From assembly GCA_963662155.1 (NCBI GenBank), contig OY759267.1, forward strand, positions 19,264,438 to 19,328,437: a stretch of 64,000 bases of DNA, written 5' to 3'. Below are positions 50,881-63,998 of the stretch, piece after piece; within the stretch, counting starts at the first letter, position 1, and each line of letters opens with the position of its first letter. The notes under the pieces are model-generated. The model saw nothing but the letters and a program-made list of their open reading frames with translations. It was not told where the DNA came from and ran no database searches. Source of the DNA: Lamellibrachia columna. Lineage: Eukaryota; Annelida; Polychaeta; Sabellida; Siboglinidae. The translations under genes were made by a program, and so were the position numbers.

Positions 50881-53800
50881 AACGCTATTGGCTGACGAGA
50901 TTCATAGTGATTGATTTAAACTTGTCCTAGCATTCACTGTTAGTTCTGGACAGCCGCAGTTGGCATTAAAAAGGCACACGCAGAAAAGTAATGCGTTAAT
51001 TAGAACATTTGTGAACAAGCATATAACTACTAATTAAGTATACATTGTAGCCCCTACTCGGTGGGCTGTATTCAGGTAACATTATCTAATATAAGTTGGA
51101 GTAATATCACCGAAATAACGCAGCGACAAACTTCTGACCAGCCTGGCATTCACTAAGAGTTACTTAAACCTAGGAGGTTGTCAGCTGCATCGAATTTGAT
51201 AGAAGGAAATCTGTAGAATTGTGCACCCACTATTTAATAAGACAACTGTGACAATTGTATGCATTTGTATATATTGCATCGCTGTATAATCAAGTGGAAT
51301 GCTGTAGTCCCCTGTTAATGTTATACCATGTGTTATACAGCAAGCGGATTGCTGCGTGTGTCCATCACAAACAAAGAAATATTGACTGCAATGTTAATTT
51401 ATACAGCAACAAGAGCTGACAACTGGTGGAGCAAATCATACTGTTTGCAGAATTCTGGTAACTACTGTCACATGCTATGTATAAGACATTACAACACGTG
51501 GTGTGATGGTGATGTGGTATGGCGTTTATTACCAAAGTATGACACCCACCAGTAAATAACTCCCAGCTGACAGCCTCTGTTTAGTACCAGCATGTTGGAG
51601 CCACAATGGCATGTCATTGTAGACTACCAAGTGCTGTTACATCATCACACTGCCAGTTAGGTTGAGGGGTAACTGGGCCGTTTGTTGTGCAACCAATGTT
51701 GCCTGAGATACATTTAGTGTAGAACTAGTTTCTTTCTTCAATTGCAGGAAGAGCAGGTGTCTCCTTCACGTATATAATCATATTGTAGTGTAGTTACGTC
51801 ATGTATATTATCATGGTGTTTACCATAAATTGAACACACTATGTCACAACAACGCATCTTTTCAATGACCGGATCCCTCCAACTGTTTCTCCAGTAGTTT
51901 GTCAAAGATGTATCTTGGAAGCTGTAAATGAGGCACAGTGAAGCCAATGAAACAAGTATTAATTTTTCATATGTGTTACTGAAAAGTGATAAATGCCTTT
52001 TAATACAAAATTATATTTGAAAATTGTGCATTGTTTAAGCAAATCTGTTCTGCACGATATACCATGTGATGAGTTTCTAATAGTATATTGTCATCAGGGA
52101 TTCTTCATTACGGATTGACAAATTAACGCCACTGGTTAACTGCAGCAGCTGATAGATGCAAGACCAGCATCTAGCAGGTCTATCTGTGATGATGGTGATC
52201 ATCGGAACTGTAGGGTTCTGTAGACACATGAAGAAGTTGAAGTCGATGTGTGCAGAAACTTCACCCAGCAAATGCTGCAGGTGCAGTTTGTTTGGTCATG
52301 GACAAGACTGCCTGATGGTTGAGTTACAGTCTACATAGATGTTCATATTAAGTAATACACCTGAAACATTACTGTTTCATCTATGTTGCTTCATATTTGG
52401 TTTTATATTGGTTGTCTTTTCACCCAGGACGATGGCCAGGGACACGTTCCATTCCACCAGGGACGGCTGTTCTGTACATTGCTTCTCAAGCATTGCCTTC
52501 AGTGTTCTGTAGTCTAGATCTGCATGCATTCGCAGAACACCTTTGTATTTATTTAGATATGTTTAACAGTTACAGTAGGGTGATGTGTGACAAGATACTG
52601 TGTTGACATTAGATGTTTGGCTCTGGTACCACAATCTTTTAGCTACTCAGTGTATGGGAACTGCAGAATGATATGGATTACTAGTTACACGTGAGTACCG
52701 TATAATAGCTAATAGAATCGTCATGCACATCAATCGAGGTGCTAAATTGAAGTGTGGCGAATTGTAACACTCAAACAGAATAATTTCGAACTCTTGCATT
52801 CAATTAGATATTATACAGCATCAAAATCAACTTCTTAATGAAATGCAACTTTTTTTGAGTTTGGCTTTATATCATGACCACTTGTGTGTGTTCATGTGTA
52901 AATACTATCCGAGCATGTCTGTCCTATGTTCAACCAAATTTTAACAACAAAATATTTGACTGCCGGAACATCTAACTAGCAGTAGTAAGGCGTATTTCCA
53001 TTTACTGTAAATATTATTATCCATAGAGCTCAATAGCCCAACCAATGTTTTAAAATGAAACAATTATATATCGGTTTAGATTGATCATATGCATTCCATG
53101 AACATTGGATGATCAGGTATGTGCGCATGTTGTGTGATATATTGTCACTAGTTGGTTAGTTCGGACACTTGATACATGTCATATTTATGGTACGGAGAAA
53201 ACGGTAAACCAAAAACAGTGTACAAGTGTTTGATTGACAGGTGGTAGACCATGTGAGTAGTTATTGAGAGAACAACACGTAACCTGTCTGGAGCAGACAT
53301 CTTGGAACAGTCATATAAGCAGTTGCCCATGAAAGATTTGTTAGAAATGGATATGTGGATCTTAACGTGCACCGATGCTGGTATATTATCATTTTTACTT
53401 GAGAACTGTAAGCGCAGGCATGACGAGTAAATGGTCAGAAAAAGTTCATGTCTGTGGCAATGCCAGGATGCTTTGCTAAAATAATTTCATTACAATGATG
53501 ATAGTTTGAGTACGTCTGGTCCAATAGGACTACATGATTTGTCACGTGTAAGGAATAAATTTGTTATTAATGATGGCTGAAATACTCCAGTATCCCTAGC
53601 ATACTAGTTTTACTGATACAATCCTTGGCCTCAGCAACAGATGGTGGATGGTACTAGCTTGGTGGATGACAATTAAACGCAATGTATATAATTAACAAAC
53701 AATTAATTCCCACCTGGATCATTGTCTCAATTGTACATTATTATTTGCTATTCTTAATAATCTTGTCGTAATCACTACAGTCAGTCACAGGGGTTGTGCA

Positions 53801-54664
53801 TTCATTTGGTCAATTGTCGTACATAAAGAATTGTATATTTAATTGATGTGTATAAATATTGCTTGTCAGTCTACTTCTTGCTTGTCAGTATTGCCGAGAT
53901 GTTGTGATTGTGTTGTTGATTGGTAGAGCTCTTGCAGCATTCTAATAAAATATATGCTGTAGCAACTGCAATCTTATGCGTCTTTTCTCTTGTCTTATTC
54001 AAGTTTTGGTAGAAATCCATCTAGTTTATCCATTAATTAGAGCAAATTCAAAATTGGTTCCAGATGGAAATTTTGCCACAAACCCTACCCCCTGAGAGCA
54101 TAACATTCACAATACTGACTACATGGGTGGCGAATCCTATTCACATGCAGATTAATAAGTAATCAAAATGGCAATTGGCCAAATGTCCCGGATTTGTGCA
54201 TTACAACAGAACATGCTAGCTCATTTTTTTATTCAGATTGGATAAATAACTTGATTGGATCCAGTGAGAATTGAGTGAAAAAGCAGTCTGGCTCTACAAG
54301 ATCATTCACTCTTCCAAGTCGATGAACCCGATTTGCGATGGGCTAATTCGATTGAGGAGGGAGTTCACGTGTACACAAATATAAAACCAAAAATGCATGC
54401 AATGAAAGAGGCATCATAAATGAGGCTCGCTTGTTTCTTTGCTTGTTTCTTTAACTATAAGAAAACATACTTATGTCCAGTTACCACATAGGGACATAAT
54501 TAATATGATCATCTAACTTGGATTTGCTGCTTAAAATAAAAATTCCACTATCAAGGGAAACCCCCTTCCGACACACAACCATGGCACCAGATTTTCATAC
54601 ACTATCTGCCACCCTCACATGAAAAGTGGTAAATTTACTGTTTTGATGCAATGTTACTTGGCAC
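50881..54664. other. VAMP 3' flank / intergenic, no gene recognised
   Basis: AT-rich DNA downstream of VAMP. A good polyadenylation hexamer lies at about 53943 (ctaataaaatatatgctg), but a 3 kb 3' UTR is only a guess. A partial family-A MITE (54195-54370: acatgctagctca, then gatttgcgatgggctaattc and ttgaggagggagtt) is present. Open frames of 60-75 codons are not convincing. Confidence 0.45.
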
Positions 54665-56353
54665 CAGGGACGGGTCCAATTATGTAATTGTAATTGATTG
54701 CAGCAAAAATGCTGTAATTGTAATTCATTTTGGTTTTGAAATTCTGCTGTTACTGAAATATGTTTTGTAACCGCATCAATTACAATTAATTATAGTATTT
54801 TTTTCTATAACAAACTACAAAAAAAATACAGATACTCTCACAAAAATTTAAAATCAAAATCTTAATTATAACACCTGCAGGACCTGGTCATATAATCAAA
54901 CGAGTATTCAGATATAACAAGTGCACCAACAAAATACTCTGGCCTTCCTTCTAAGCAATATTTAATTGCGATCTGCCAGCAGACATTTCACACCTGGCCT
55001 CCAAATATGCCAAAAGGCATCACAATTAGCTGTTTTCAAGATATACCCCAATTAGTCTGTCTTTTCTGTGATTCTGTAATCTTCTATCACAGTATACACA
55101 GTAAAGGGCCAGGTGGTGGTATCTGTAGATACAGAACTTAGATGGTGTAATTAAGACTGCCCAAGACAGTAAATAAGTTCAATTGAGAGTGAGTACAACC
55201 CACAGGTTTATTATGTAGGAATACTGACTGGACTTGAAGCCAAGAGACTGGTGGTAGGCAAACTAGGGTACAACCTCAAAACTCAACTGCCAAGTAAAAG
55301 TAAACCAATTTGGGTAAAACACAGTAGACAGAATGGGTGTACACCAAGGGAATGGGTGTACACCAAGGGAATGGGTGTACACCAAGGGGATATAGACAAA
55401 ACCCCTGAGGACTTATCTTGATGTGAACATTCAGTCAGAATCAGTTTATTATTGGCAACTTTTCAGTTGGATTGTACATACATTCACAATAAAATACACA
55501 AAGCCACACAAGTATAATGCAATTACACTAAAATTACATTTATATACATTCGCTAAAACGAACCGTGAACACAACACATTCAGTAGGAGGCACTTTATAT
55601 TAAAACTGACTGTATCATTATAAATACATTAATAAAGTTCACTCTAATCAACATAATTAAATTACATTAAAATGAAAATAAATAAATTACTTTAGTTATT
55701 AAAATTGCATGTTAAAACATACTTGATAAACCATTTAAGTGTTTTGAGAGTGTACCAAACACCATGGTATTAACGAGTTTTTGTAGCGACTTGTGTTAGC
55801 CATTGGAACTGGGAAGCTCGTTAAATGATCTCAGAGCATATGAAACCATTCGATTGTCCGGTAGTAGCTTATTCAGTTTGTGGTCACCATACCGAAATAT
55901 GCTTTGCATATCTCATTGCACCTGTCACGCAGCTTTGGTAAGTTTACCATCCGCATTGCTAACATTGCTAATTGTTTAGAAGATTGGAGAGACTCATTAG
56001 GATTTCGAAGCACCAGCATTTCAAATGGTTGTGGCCTTTGTTTATAGTTGTACTGTACTCCATATAATAAAACATTAATTAATGAACCAAGCAAACATCA
56101 TAATATATTTATAAGGAAAAATAATATTGATCTAGCTAATTGCATTTGAAATCATGAAATCATGGTCAAGTTCACTATATTTGTTTATCAATCGTATTAT
56201 TCGTACACACAATCAGCAACACATGCTACATAATTAACAAATGGTTCTGCATAATACAAATGTAATTGAAATGGTGTAATTGTAATTGATTTGAACATTT
56301 GAAAGTAATTGTAATTGATGATTTTTGTAATTGAACCCAGCCCAACTTGGCAC
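54657..56353. mobile_element. 1.68-kb hAT-like element with 8-bp target duplication
   Basis: The element, about 54665-56345, begins cagggacgggtccaattatg (then taattgtaattg). The reverse complement of its right end reads ttgggctgggttcaattaca. Both ends carry runs of taattgtaattg-type subterminal repeats. An 8-bp direct repeat, cttggcac, flanks it at 54657-54664 and 56346-56353. Inside are a 20-bp tandem (aagggaatgggtgtacacc, 55340-55390) and a 73-codon minus frame at 56094-55873 that I cannot identify; no transposase motif seen. Confidence 0.75.
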
Positions 56354-56600
56354 CTCTGACCTGGTAAAAACTGGTGATTACAGGCACAAATAGTATTAAC
56401 CATTGTTGATACACGAGTGTCGAGTGGTCAGCATCGGTTATTTTATATGATCTTTATCATATTCTATAAGTGGCATATTTATGGGGGCAATGCCCCTCCT
56501 TTGGCTAAATGTTTTGATTTGTTTTCGTATATAACCTGTTGTGCCACTATATGATAAAATAATGGGTGACTAAATCCCCCCCTGTGAAATCCTAGATGTG

Positions 56601-56970
56601 CATTTGACTGTACATCAGTGCACGACAATTAACAAAACATTTGACTGTACATCAGTGCACGACAATTAACAAAACATTTGACTGTACATCAGTGCAAGAC
56701 AATTAACAAAACATTTGACTGTACATCAGTGCAAGACAATTAACAAAACATTTGACTGTACATCAGTGCACGACAATTAACAAAACATTTGACTGTACAT
56801 CAGTGCAAGACAATTAACAAAACATTTGACTGTACATCAGTGCAAGACAATTAACAAAACATTTGACTGTACATCAGTGCAAGACAATTAACAAAACATT
56901 TGACTGTACATCAGTGCAAGACAATTAACAAAACATTTGACTGTACATCAGTGCAAGACAATTAACAAAA
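56601..56970. repeat. 37-bp minisatellite, 10 copies, next to the B3GALT6 stop codon
   Basis: Unit catttgactgtacatcagtg plus caagacaattaacaaaa, exactly 10 copies, with cac/caa as the only variant. It ends 13 bp from the B3GALT6 stop (56984 on minus), so it lies in the 3' UTR or immediate flank. Confidence 0.97.
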
Positions 56971-56983
56971 CAAGTAAATCCAG

Positions 56984-58048
56984 CTATGGAATAGAACTGT
57001 CATTGCGGACACAGCACTTGGAAGGCAGCACTCGCCAGTTATAGTTGTAAGACAAGCGCAATTTGTATTCAGTTGTACAAAGTTGTCCTGTCCGATGCAA
57101 TTGGTTGTGTTTCTCTCGCATCATCTGTCCGCTCTGCTTATGCGTGACGATGTACTCGTTAAAACATCCGCGTGATTTATATTCCGTATCGAACCGTGGG
57201 TCGTGAACCCGCTTGATATCCAGAGGTGCAAGCCACGTGCCCAAAGACACATCCTCACTGTTAAACTGTACCAGTAACTCGGAATTCAGTGCCACAAAAT
57301 GCACCAAGTCTGACGAGAGCACATAGCCGCCACCGAGTGCATGTGGTAAATACGTATCACACAACACCCATTTATGTTCTGCCCACTTTTTACTGAGACG
57401 TTTCACTCTGGCTCGACCGTCGAAGAAACCCCAGTAGAGTCGATGTGAGGGCTTTTGGTGTAGTTCCCGCAACATTGCGTCCATGCGGACAAACGTGTCG
57501 TCGTCGCCTTTAAATACAAACTGGAAGCCAACATTGGCATCGAGCCATTTGTAAGCCTCGAGCAATTTTCTTGTGAGTGTATGATAGGAATCTTGAATGG
57601 GAAGTAGAAGCAGATCGTGATGCTCCCTATTCTCAACTTCTAGGGTCCGTCTCTCTGCTGCATCGAGACCAACTGTCCCGATGACAAAATATTTAAGAAC
57701 ATCCCTTGGAGTGTCAGACAGCCATGTCTGACGTATCGTTTCACGGTCCTCGTATTGCTTTGGTCCGACTAACAGAAGAACGACGAGGAATGCCTGATAC
57801 TGTTTCACGTTTGTCCCTGCTGAGGAATTGGAATGACTTTTATCGACCATTGCTGCCAGTCGAACTTTCTGATGAATCAACTTGTTTTCCATACTGCTGA
57901 ATTCACAAGGCATCGAGCATATTGACATGCACATGAAAACGCTAAGAAACATAAATATCCCACACAGCAGAATGATGCTAGCATTTCTGTTCAGCTTTTG
58001 GACTACACTTGGTCCACCCTGCTTGAACATTGTCCCATGAACCTTCAA
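56984..58048 (-). CDS. B3GALT6: Beta-1,3-galactosyltransferase 6 (GAG linker GalT-II), single coding exon
   Basis: Golgi type II glycosyltransferase (GT31) that adds the second galactose of the proteoglycan linker tetrasaccharide, needed for heparan and chondroitin sulfate. 354 aa; vertebrate B3GALT6 is about 330 and is also intronless in its coding part. Residues about 24-45 form the signal-anchor (SIILLCGIFMFLSVFMCMSI). The luminal domain has RQTWL (106-110), FVIGTVGL, the metal-binding DDD at 182-184 (KGDDDTF), RLYWGFFDGRARVK, ALGGGYVLSSDLVH, the catalytic-region EDVSLGTWLAPLD and the B3GALT6-specific HDPRFDTEYKSRGC, ending LPSKCCVRN-SIP. Start at 58048; a second Met at codon 7 is possible. 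A 3' splice site (ttttgtttcag) ending at 58104 suggests a 5' UTR intron. Confidence 0.95.
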   Translation of the reverse strand: MKVHGTMFKQGGPSVVQKLNRNASIILLCGIFMFLSVFMCMSICSMPCEFSSMENKLIHQKVRLAAMVDKSHSNSSAGTNVKQYQAFLVVLLLVGPKQYEDRETIRQTWLSDTPRDVLKYFVIGTVGLDAAERRTLEVENREHHDLLLLPIQDSYHTLTRKLLEAYKWLDANVGFQFVFKGDDDTFVRMDAMLRELHQKPSHRLYWGFFDGRARVKRLSKKWAEHKWVLCDTYLPHALGGGYVLSSDLVHFVALNSELLVQFNSEDVSLGTWLAPLDIKRVHDPRFDTEYKSRGCFNEYIVTHKQSGQMMREKHNQLHRTGQLCTTEYKLRLSYNYNWRVLPSKCCVRNDSSIP

Positions 58049-58158
58049 TGATATGTGTACTGATGTTCACGCTGTGGTGTGTGCGTGCTAGCTTGTCAGT
58101 GATCTGAAACAAAATTAGCAAATATTACCAACTTTAATGTTGCTATGAAACAGTTATA

Positions 58159-59801
<1,643 letters not shown>

Positions 59802-60163
59802 GAATGCATGGAGGCAATATGGCTTACAATGCTGCTACAGTCTATAAGCTGGATTTAAATGCAAGGAACACAATAAATACAAAAAAGGAGTTCCTCCACA
59901 CCAAGCCAATCAGCATGGACCTGCAGGCCAGACTGGTCGCGGAGGAGCATCTCATCCGCAATCAGCACACTCGCTACAAGAACCGCCAGGGAAGAATCCT
60001 CACGGCATGGGAGGAGTATGAGGCGGGAGCAAAGACGGTGGAAGAACTGTTGACGCAGGTCGTAGCAGTGCATGGTCCAGTCATTACAGGCTCAAGCAGA
60101 AGTCTGAATGTTGTCTGTATAAGGAATGTGTATGGTGGACTAACATTTGCCGAACTGCTTTAA
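59802..60163 (+). CDS. Exon of an unrecognised gene (119 aa if it stands alone)
   Basis: Preceded by a 3' splice-site-like ttgtgtgttag ending at 59801. The first in-frame ATG is 59804 (MHGGNMAYNAATVYKLDLNA). The highly charged, helical-looking stretch ARLVAEEHLIRNQHTRYKNR, then QGRILTAWEEYEAGAKTVEE and LLTQ, has real-protein composition and codon use unlike the surrounding DNA. At 60058 a donor-like cag|gtcgta would end the conserved-looking part in phase 0; otherwise the frame runs to TAA at 60163, with a polyadenylation hexamer AATAAA at 60440. I do not recognise the family. Confidence 0.5.
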
Positions 60164-60599
60164 TGGTGGTGTATTGTATTATAAGAACTGTTATTTGCAG
60201 TGTTTTGAAATTATCAATTTGCAGTGATCAATTGTAGTACTTATGATGTGTTATGATGGAGTGTATATGTGCACATATCTAACATAATTGTGGGATTCCA
60301 CTTATTTGTAAACTGTCATTATTTCTGTTAACAAAAATATAGAAAAAAAAACAAAAACAATTTGTTATGCTTTCTGCCAAATGTGTAATACCACATATTG
60401 AAGATAGTTCTGCAATAGTTATAATAATTATCTTTGTTCAATAAATAACGTCACTGATTCTCAATTTGGTAACATTTGATTTACCCGCAATGCCCTATAA
60501 AAAAAGTCAAATACAGCGCCATATTTTTAAATAAAAGGGCACGCGTGGGCCAGACAATGGTGACGTGTACAGAGACCACACTACATTACACATCATACA

Positions 60600-60745
60600 C
60601 ATATATTGCGCCGCCGAAGCGTCCAATAATTTCGCCGCCGAAGCGGTACTGCTGCCGAAGCGACCAATGTTACGCCGCGACGGCGCCGAAGCGACCAACT
60701 ATTTCGCCGAAGCGTCCAAGAATTTTGCTGCCGAAGCGGTAACGC
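60600..60745. repeat. Irregular gccgaagcg repeat
   Basis: About seven scattered copies of gccgaagcg-type units separated by gaccaat, gtccaataatttc or gtactgct. They open frames on both strands that I treat as spurious. Confidence 0.75.
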
Positions 60746-61049
60746 TGACGAAGCAACCTGTAACCGAATCGAGAGGGTATTTGGATTATCGAGACAAGTA
60801 AACCTGTAAAGTCTAAAGACTAAACTTATTAGTTAACTCGACACCGGTAATAATGATAAGTAAACTGTAATCCTTTACATATTTGTCCGACATTGTTCAC
60901 CCTGCACACTACAGTACGCGTACTACCTTCTCTTCGACCATCACACACGTCGACACAGCTTGGCCGTGACTTTAAGCCAACGGTTAGTTACTTGGTTGTT
61001 GTCGTAGACTTTGGTCAAGTGGAAATCACCCTATTTTCGCTCGCTCCCG

Positions 61050-61310
61050 TGTCTGTCTGTCGAGCACCGAAAGGTGGCAGCACGTTTTCCGAGCGATCCA
61101 GTGGTGCCGTCTGTTGGTGTTCAACTCACCAAATCTCTGTCAGAGCACGAAGGGACATATTACTCTTAGAACTTGTGACGATGGACATCTCCCATGTTGA
61201 TTTTCTCGAGAAAAAACAATTGTAGAATTTGACAAAAACGTTGCCGCGAGTCAGTGATATGACGTGCAACAATTTGTGCCACTGTGATCAAATCCGAAAT
61301 GGCAGATGCA
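61050..61310 (+). promoter_or_regulatory. Possible promoter and first coding exon
   Basis: CpG-containing segment (gagcgatccagtggtgccgt, gtctgtctgtcgagcaccg) followed by ccgaaATGGCAGATGCAG|gtatac at 61298, a well-placed start codon (A at -3) right before a donor-like sequence. This could be the first exon (Met-Ala-Asp-Ala) of a + strand gene, possibly joining the GC-rich block at 61.6-62 kb. Inference only. Confidence 0.2.
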
Positions 61311-61689
61311 GGTATACATAGACATCTATATCTCTTTTGTATCTTACAGCCGCCGAGAAACCTGGATATTGTCATTGCATGCTCATTGATGTACGTCATG
61401 GTCACTTAATTGCATGTGCTGCAACACTGTATGCATTGGATTGATCCAAGCTTATCAGCCCAAATGGCTGAACAATAGCGGACAGCTTAGCCCCGTTGGC
61501 AAGGTAGCTGTCAGTGTAGCACTTATTTTAATTACCTAGTATTAAAGGATATGCGACGGAAGGGGGAAGGGGGGCACGGCCAGTTACTTGACTGGCCGAC
61601 TGTTGGTTTGCTCTGATGCTGCCATCTGGTGTGTTGCAGGGGGTGTCCGATGCTGCCCCCTGGTGGTTTACATGCTGAGATATTGGTTT

Positions 61690-62400
61690 AGCTGTGCTTA
61701 CACTTGGGCCCTAGATGTCGCCACCAACGGAGGATCGTCTGCCCCTGCAGGCTCCGACAGCAAGCGGCTCTGCGAGCAGCGATGTGTCCGGGAGGAAGAG
61801 TTCTCGGTCAAAGAGCAGTCGCTGCTCCCGGTCAAAGAGCAGCCGACGCTGCAAGTCTTCGTCGAGTAGCTCCATCGGCTCGGGGAATGAATCGGAGAGG
61901 CAGGACCACGCGCATGAGAGGACGCATGCGTTGGTTTCCAACATTTCTCGCACGTGAGGCGACAATGCGCATGAGAGGACGCATGCGTTGGTTTCCAACA
62001 TTTCTCGCACGTGAGGCGACAATGCGCATGAGAGGACGCATGCGTTGGTTTCCGACATGTCTCGTGGCAGCGGCGTTCGTCAAGGAGCTGCCTGTTCATC
62101 AGCATCATCAGCTTTGAAACTCCAGTCTTCTGGATCACTGACCGTAAGGCGCGAGGTGAACCCTGAAGGTGTCAATGGTTGTGTATGAGTTGTCTGTGCT
62201 GCTTCGATCAGTACGTGTGCACGGAACGCCGCTGTGTGCCAGCTGCGTCGTGTGTCCAGCGTATCCTGCTGCAACTACGTCGTCGGCGCGGCCTTCCAGC
62301 TTCGAAACCCCAGTCTCCCGAACCACTGACCGTAAGGCGCGAGGTGAACCCGGGAGGTTCACTGGTTGTGACTGAGTTCGCTGTGCAGTGTCTCACCTCA
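61690..62400. repeat. GC-rich block with 57-bp and about 95-bp internal repeats
   Basis: A sharp rise in GC compared with the flanks. At 61910-62066 a 57-bp unit (gcgcatgagaggacgcatgc, then gttggtttccaacatttctc, gcacgtgaggcgacaat) is repeated three times in all six frames without stops in two of them. At 62108-62200 and 62297-62390 two diverged copies share ccgtaaggcgcgaggtgaac. The frame from 61715 encodes a Ser/Arg-rich peptide (GRKSSRSKSSRCSRSKSS). It may be part of a mobile element or an exon; no protein was recognised. Confidence 0.5.
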
Positions 62401-62466
62401 CCTCACCTATCCTCTTCGGGCCCAGTGGCCCATAAGGCCGAAGTGAATCTCCTCCATCTTGTTCTA

Positions 62467-63998
62467 TAATAATAATTATAATAATTTTTTTTTTTATTAA
62501 AATGGCAACTATAGCAGTTGAATTATACAATTGGCACAGTAAAACAACCAATGATAATAAATTAATTAAGACAAAAATATGACTTTAAATATAAAAACTT
62601 AAAAGGTGCACGTACATCATGTTTAAAGTTATGTTTGTATATTAACAATGTAAATATGAAGGACATAATCATAAATTAAAACTTAAAACAGGCAATACTA
62701 TAGTAGAATAAATTATATGGCCTACTACTATTATGTAAAAAGTAACTAATTTATAAATCAGTTCATAATTACTGCCAGTGTCTTAAAGCATATGGTATAA
62801 AAGAGTTCTGAAATCTTGCAGTTCTGCAACGCGGCACACAGTAAGTCCTCATGTTTCGAGTTATATACGGAGTTTCCCGGAGGGGAGGCAAAAGATGGTG
62901 TAATTTATGTGTAGATTGTTGCATGCTTATGAATAGCGTTCTACACAACTTCTCCCTCCGGTCTGACAGCGTTGGTAGATTGGCTGCGGTGATGGCTTCG
63001 GTGTATGACTTATCTTGGAAAATGAACCGCATTGCCCGTTTCTGGATGTATTCTATCTGTCTCGTTTGCTTTTTTGTAAGGCTCGTGTGCCACACTTGGC
63101 ATGCATACTCCAATACCGATCGGACGATTGAAGTGTATATGTTGATGAGATGGTGAGGGTCAATGCCGGCTCTTTTGAGAAGGATGATGAAGTATAGACG
63201 TTGCGATGCTTTTGTAGTGATTTCGTCTATGTGTAATTGCCACTTCAGGTCTTCAGATAGAGTCACACCTAGTAGACGTGTGCTGTTAACTTGTTGGATT
63301 GGTCTACCGTCGATGGTTAGCAGTGCGATGTCCGGAGTTGATTTCTTGAAGCATATCCGCAGTTCTTTCGTCTTGTCGTAGTTCAGCGCCATTTTATTAC
63401 TCGCTGTCCATTGCCCGACTTCGTCTGCCGCTACTTGGAGTGAGCTGTCCATTCCGGAGGATGAAGAAGCTTCCCATATTGTGCAATCGTCGACATATTT
63501 TATATGTTCGCATACTGTTTGCAGATCATTAATATGGTGTAGGAAGCCGATTGGTCCAAATATTGTGCCTTGTGGGACACCTGCGTTGACACTGGTGTAC
63601 TCCGATTTCACATTCCCGATCTTTACCCTCTGTTTGCGTTGACACAGGAAGGATGTCAGCCATTTGGTAATAAAAGTTGGAAGTCCAAGAGATGCACATT
63701 TCGTCATTAAAATGTGATGGTCGACTCGGTCAAACGCTTTGCTGAAATCGACGAGAAGTATTCGTACTATGGTTCCAGGGGTCTCGACCGCGTATTTCCA
63801 CTTGTGAACAAGCTCGACCAGTGCGTGTACGGTTGATGTTCCTTTGATTGATCCATATTGCTGAGGATCAATCTGGTCCATGGTAATGTCCATTATCCAC
63901 GTGCACATGAATTTCTCCAAGCACTTCGATAAAACTGGCGTGAGAGATATCGGGCGCAGGTCTTTCTCAATTCGCGCTGGTGGTCGAATTTTAGGCAC
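62467..63998 (-). mobile_element. CR1/Jockey-type non-LTR retrotransposon, 3' part, intact RT frame
   Basis: An uninterrupted 409-codon frame (63998-62769) open at the window edge encodes the reverse transcriptase and C-terminus of ORF2: RPISLTPVLSKCLEKF, LLVDFSKAFDRVDHHIL, AGVPQGTIFGPIGFLHHIND, the catalytic YVDD (HIKYVDDCTIWE), RLLGVTLSEDLKWQLHIDEI, YACQVWHTSLTKKQ, and a terminal RTARFQNSFIPYALRHWQ. The order and motifs fit the CR1/L2/Jockey group, not LTR elements. The 3' UTR runs to a T-run/ataat tail near 62467-62500 (A-rich on minus). The 5' part (endonuclease, ORF1) would be to the right. No stop or frameshift in the visible part suggests a recent insertion. Confidence 0.9.

Noticed and set aside
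57403..57636. 77-codon minus frame inside B3GALT6
   Set aside because: Shadow frame of the galactosyltransferase CDS.
60476..60801. Pro/Lys/Arg-rich frames
   Set aside because: Produced by the irregular gccgaagcg repeat; no homology recognised.
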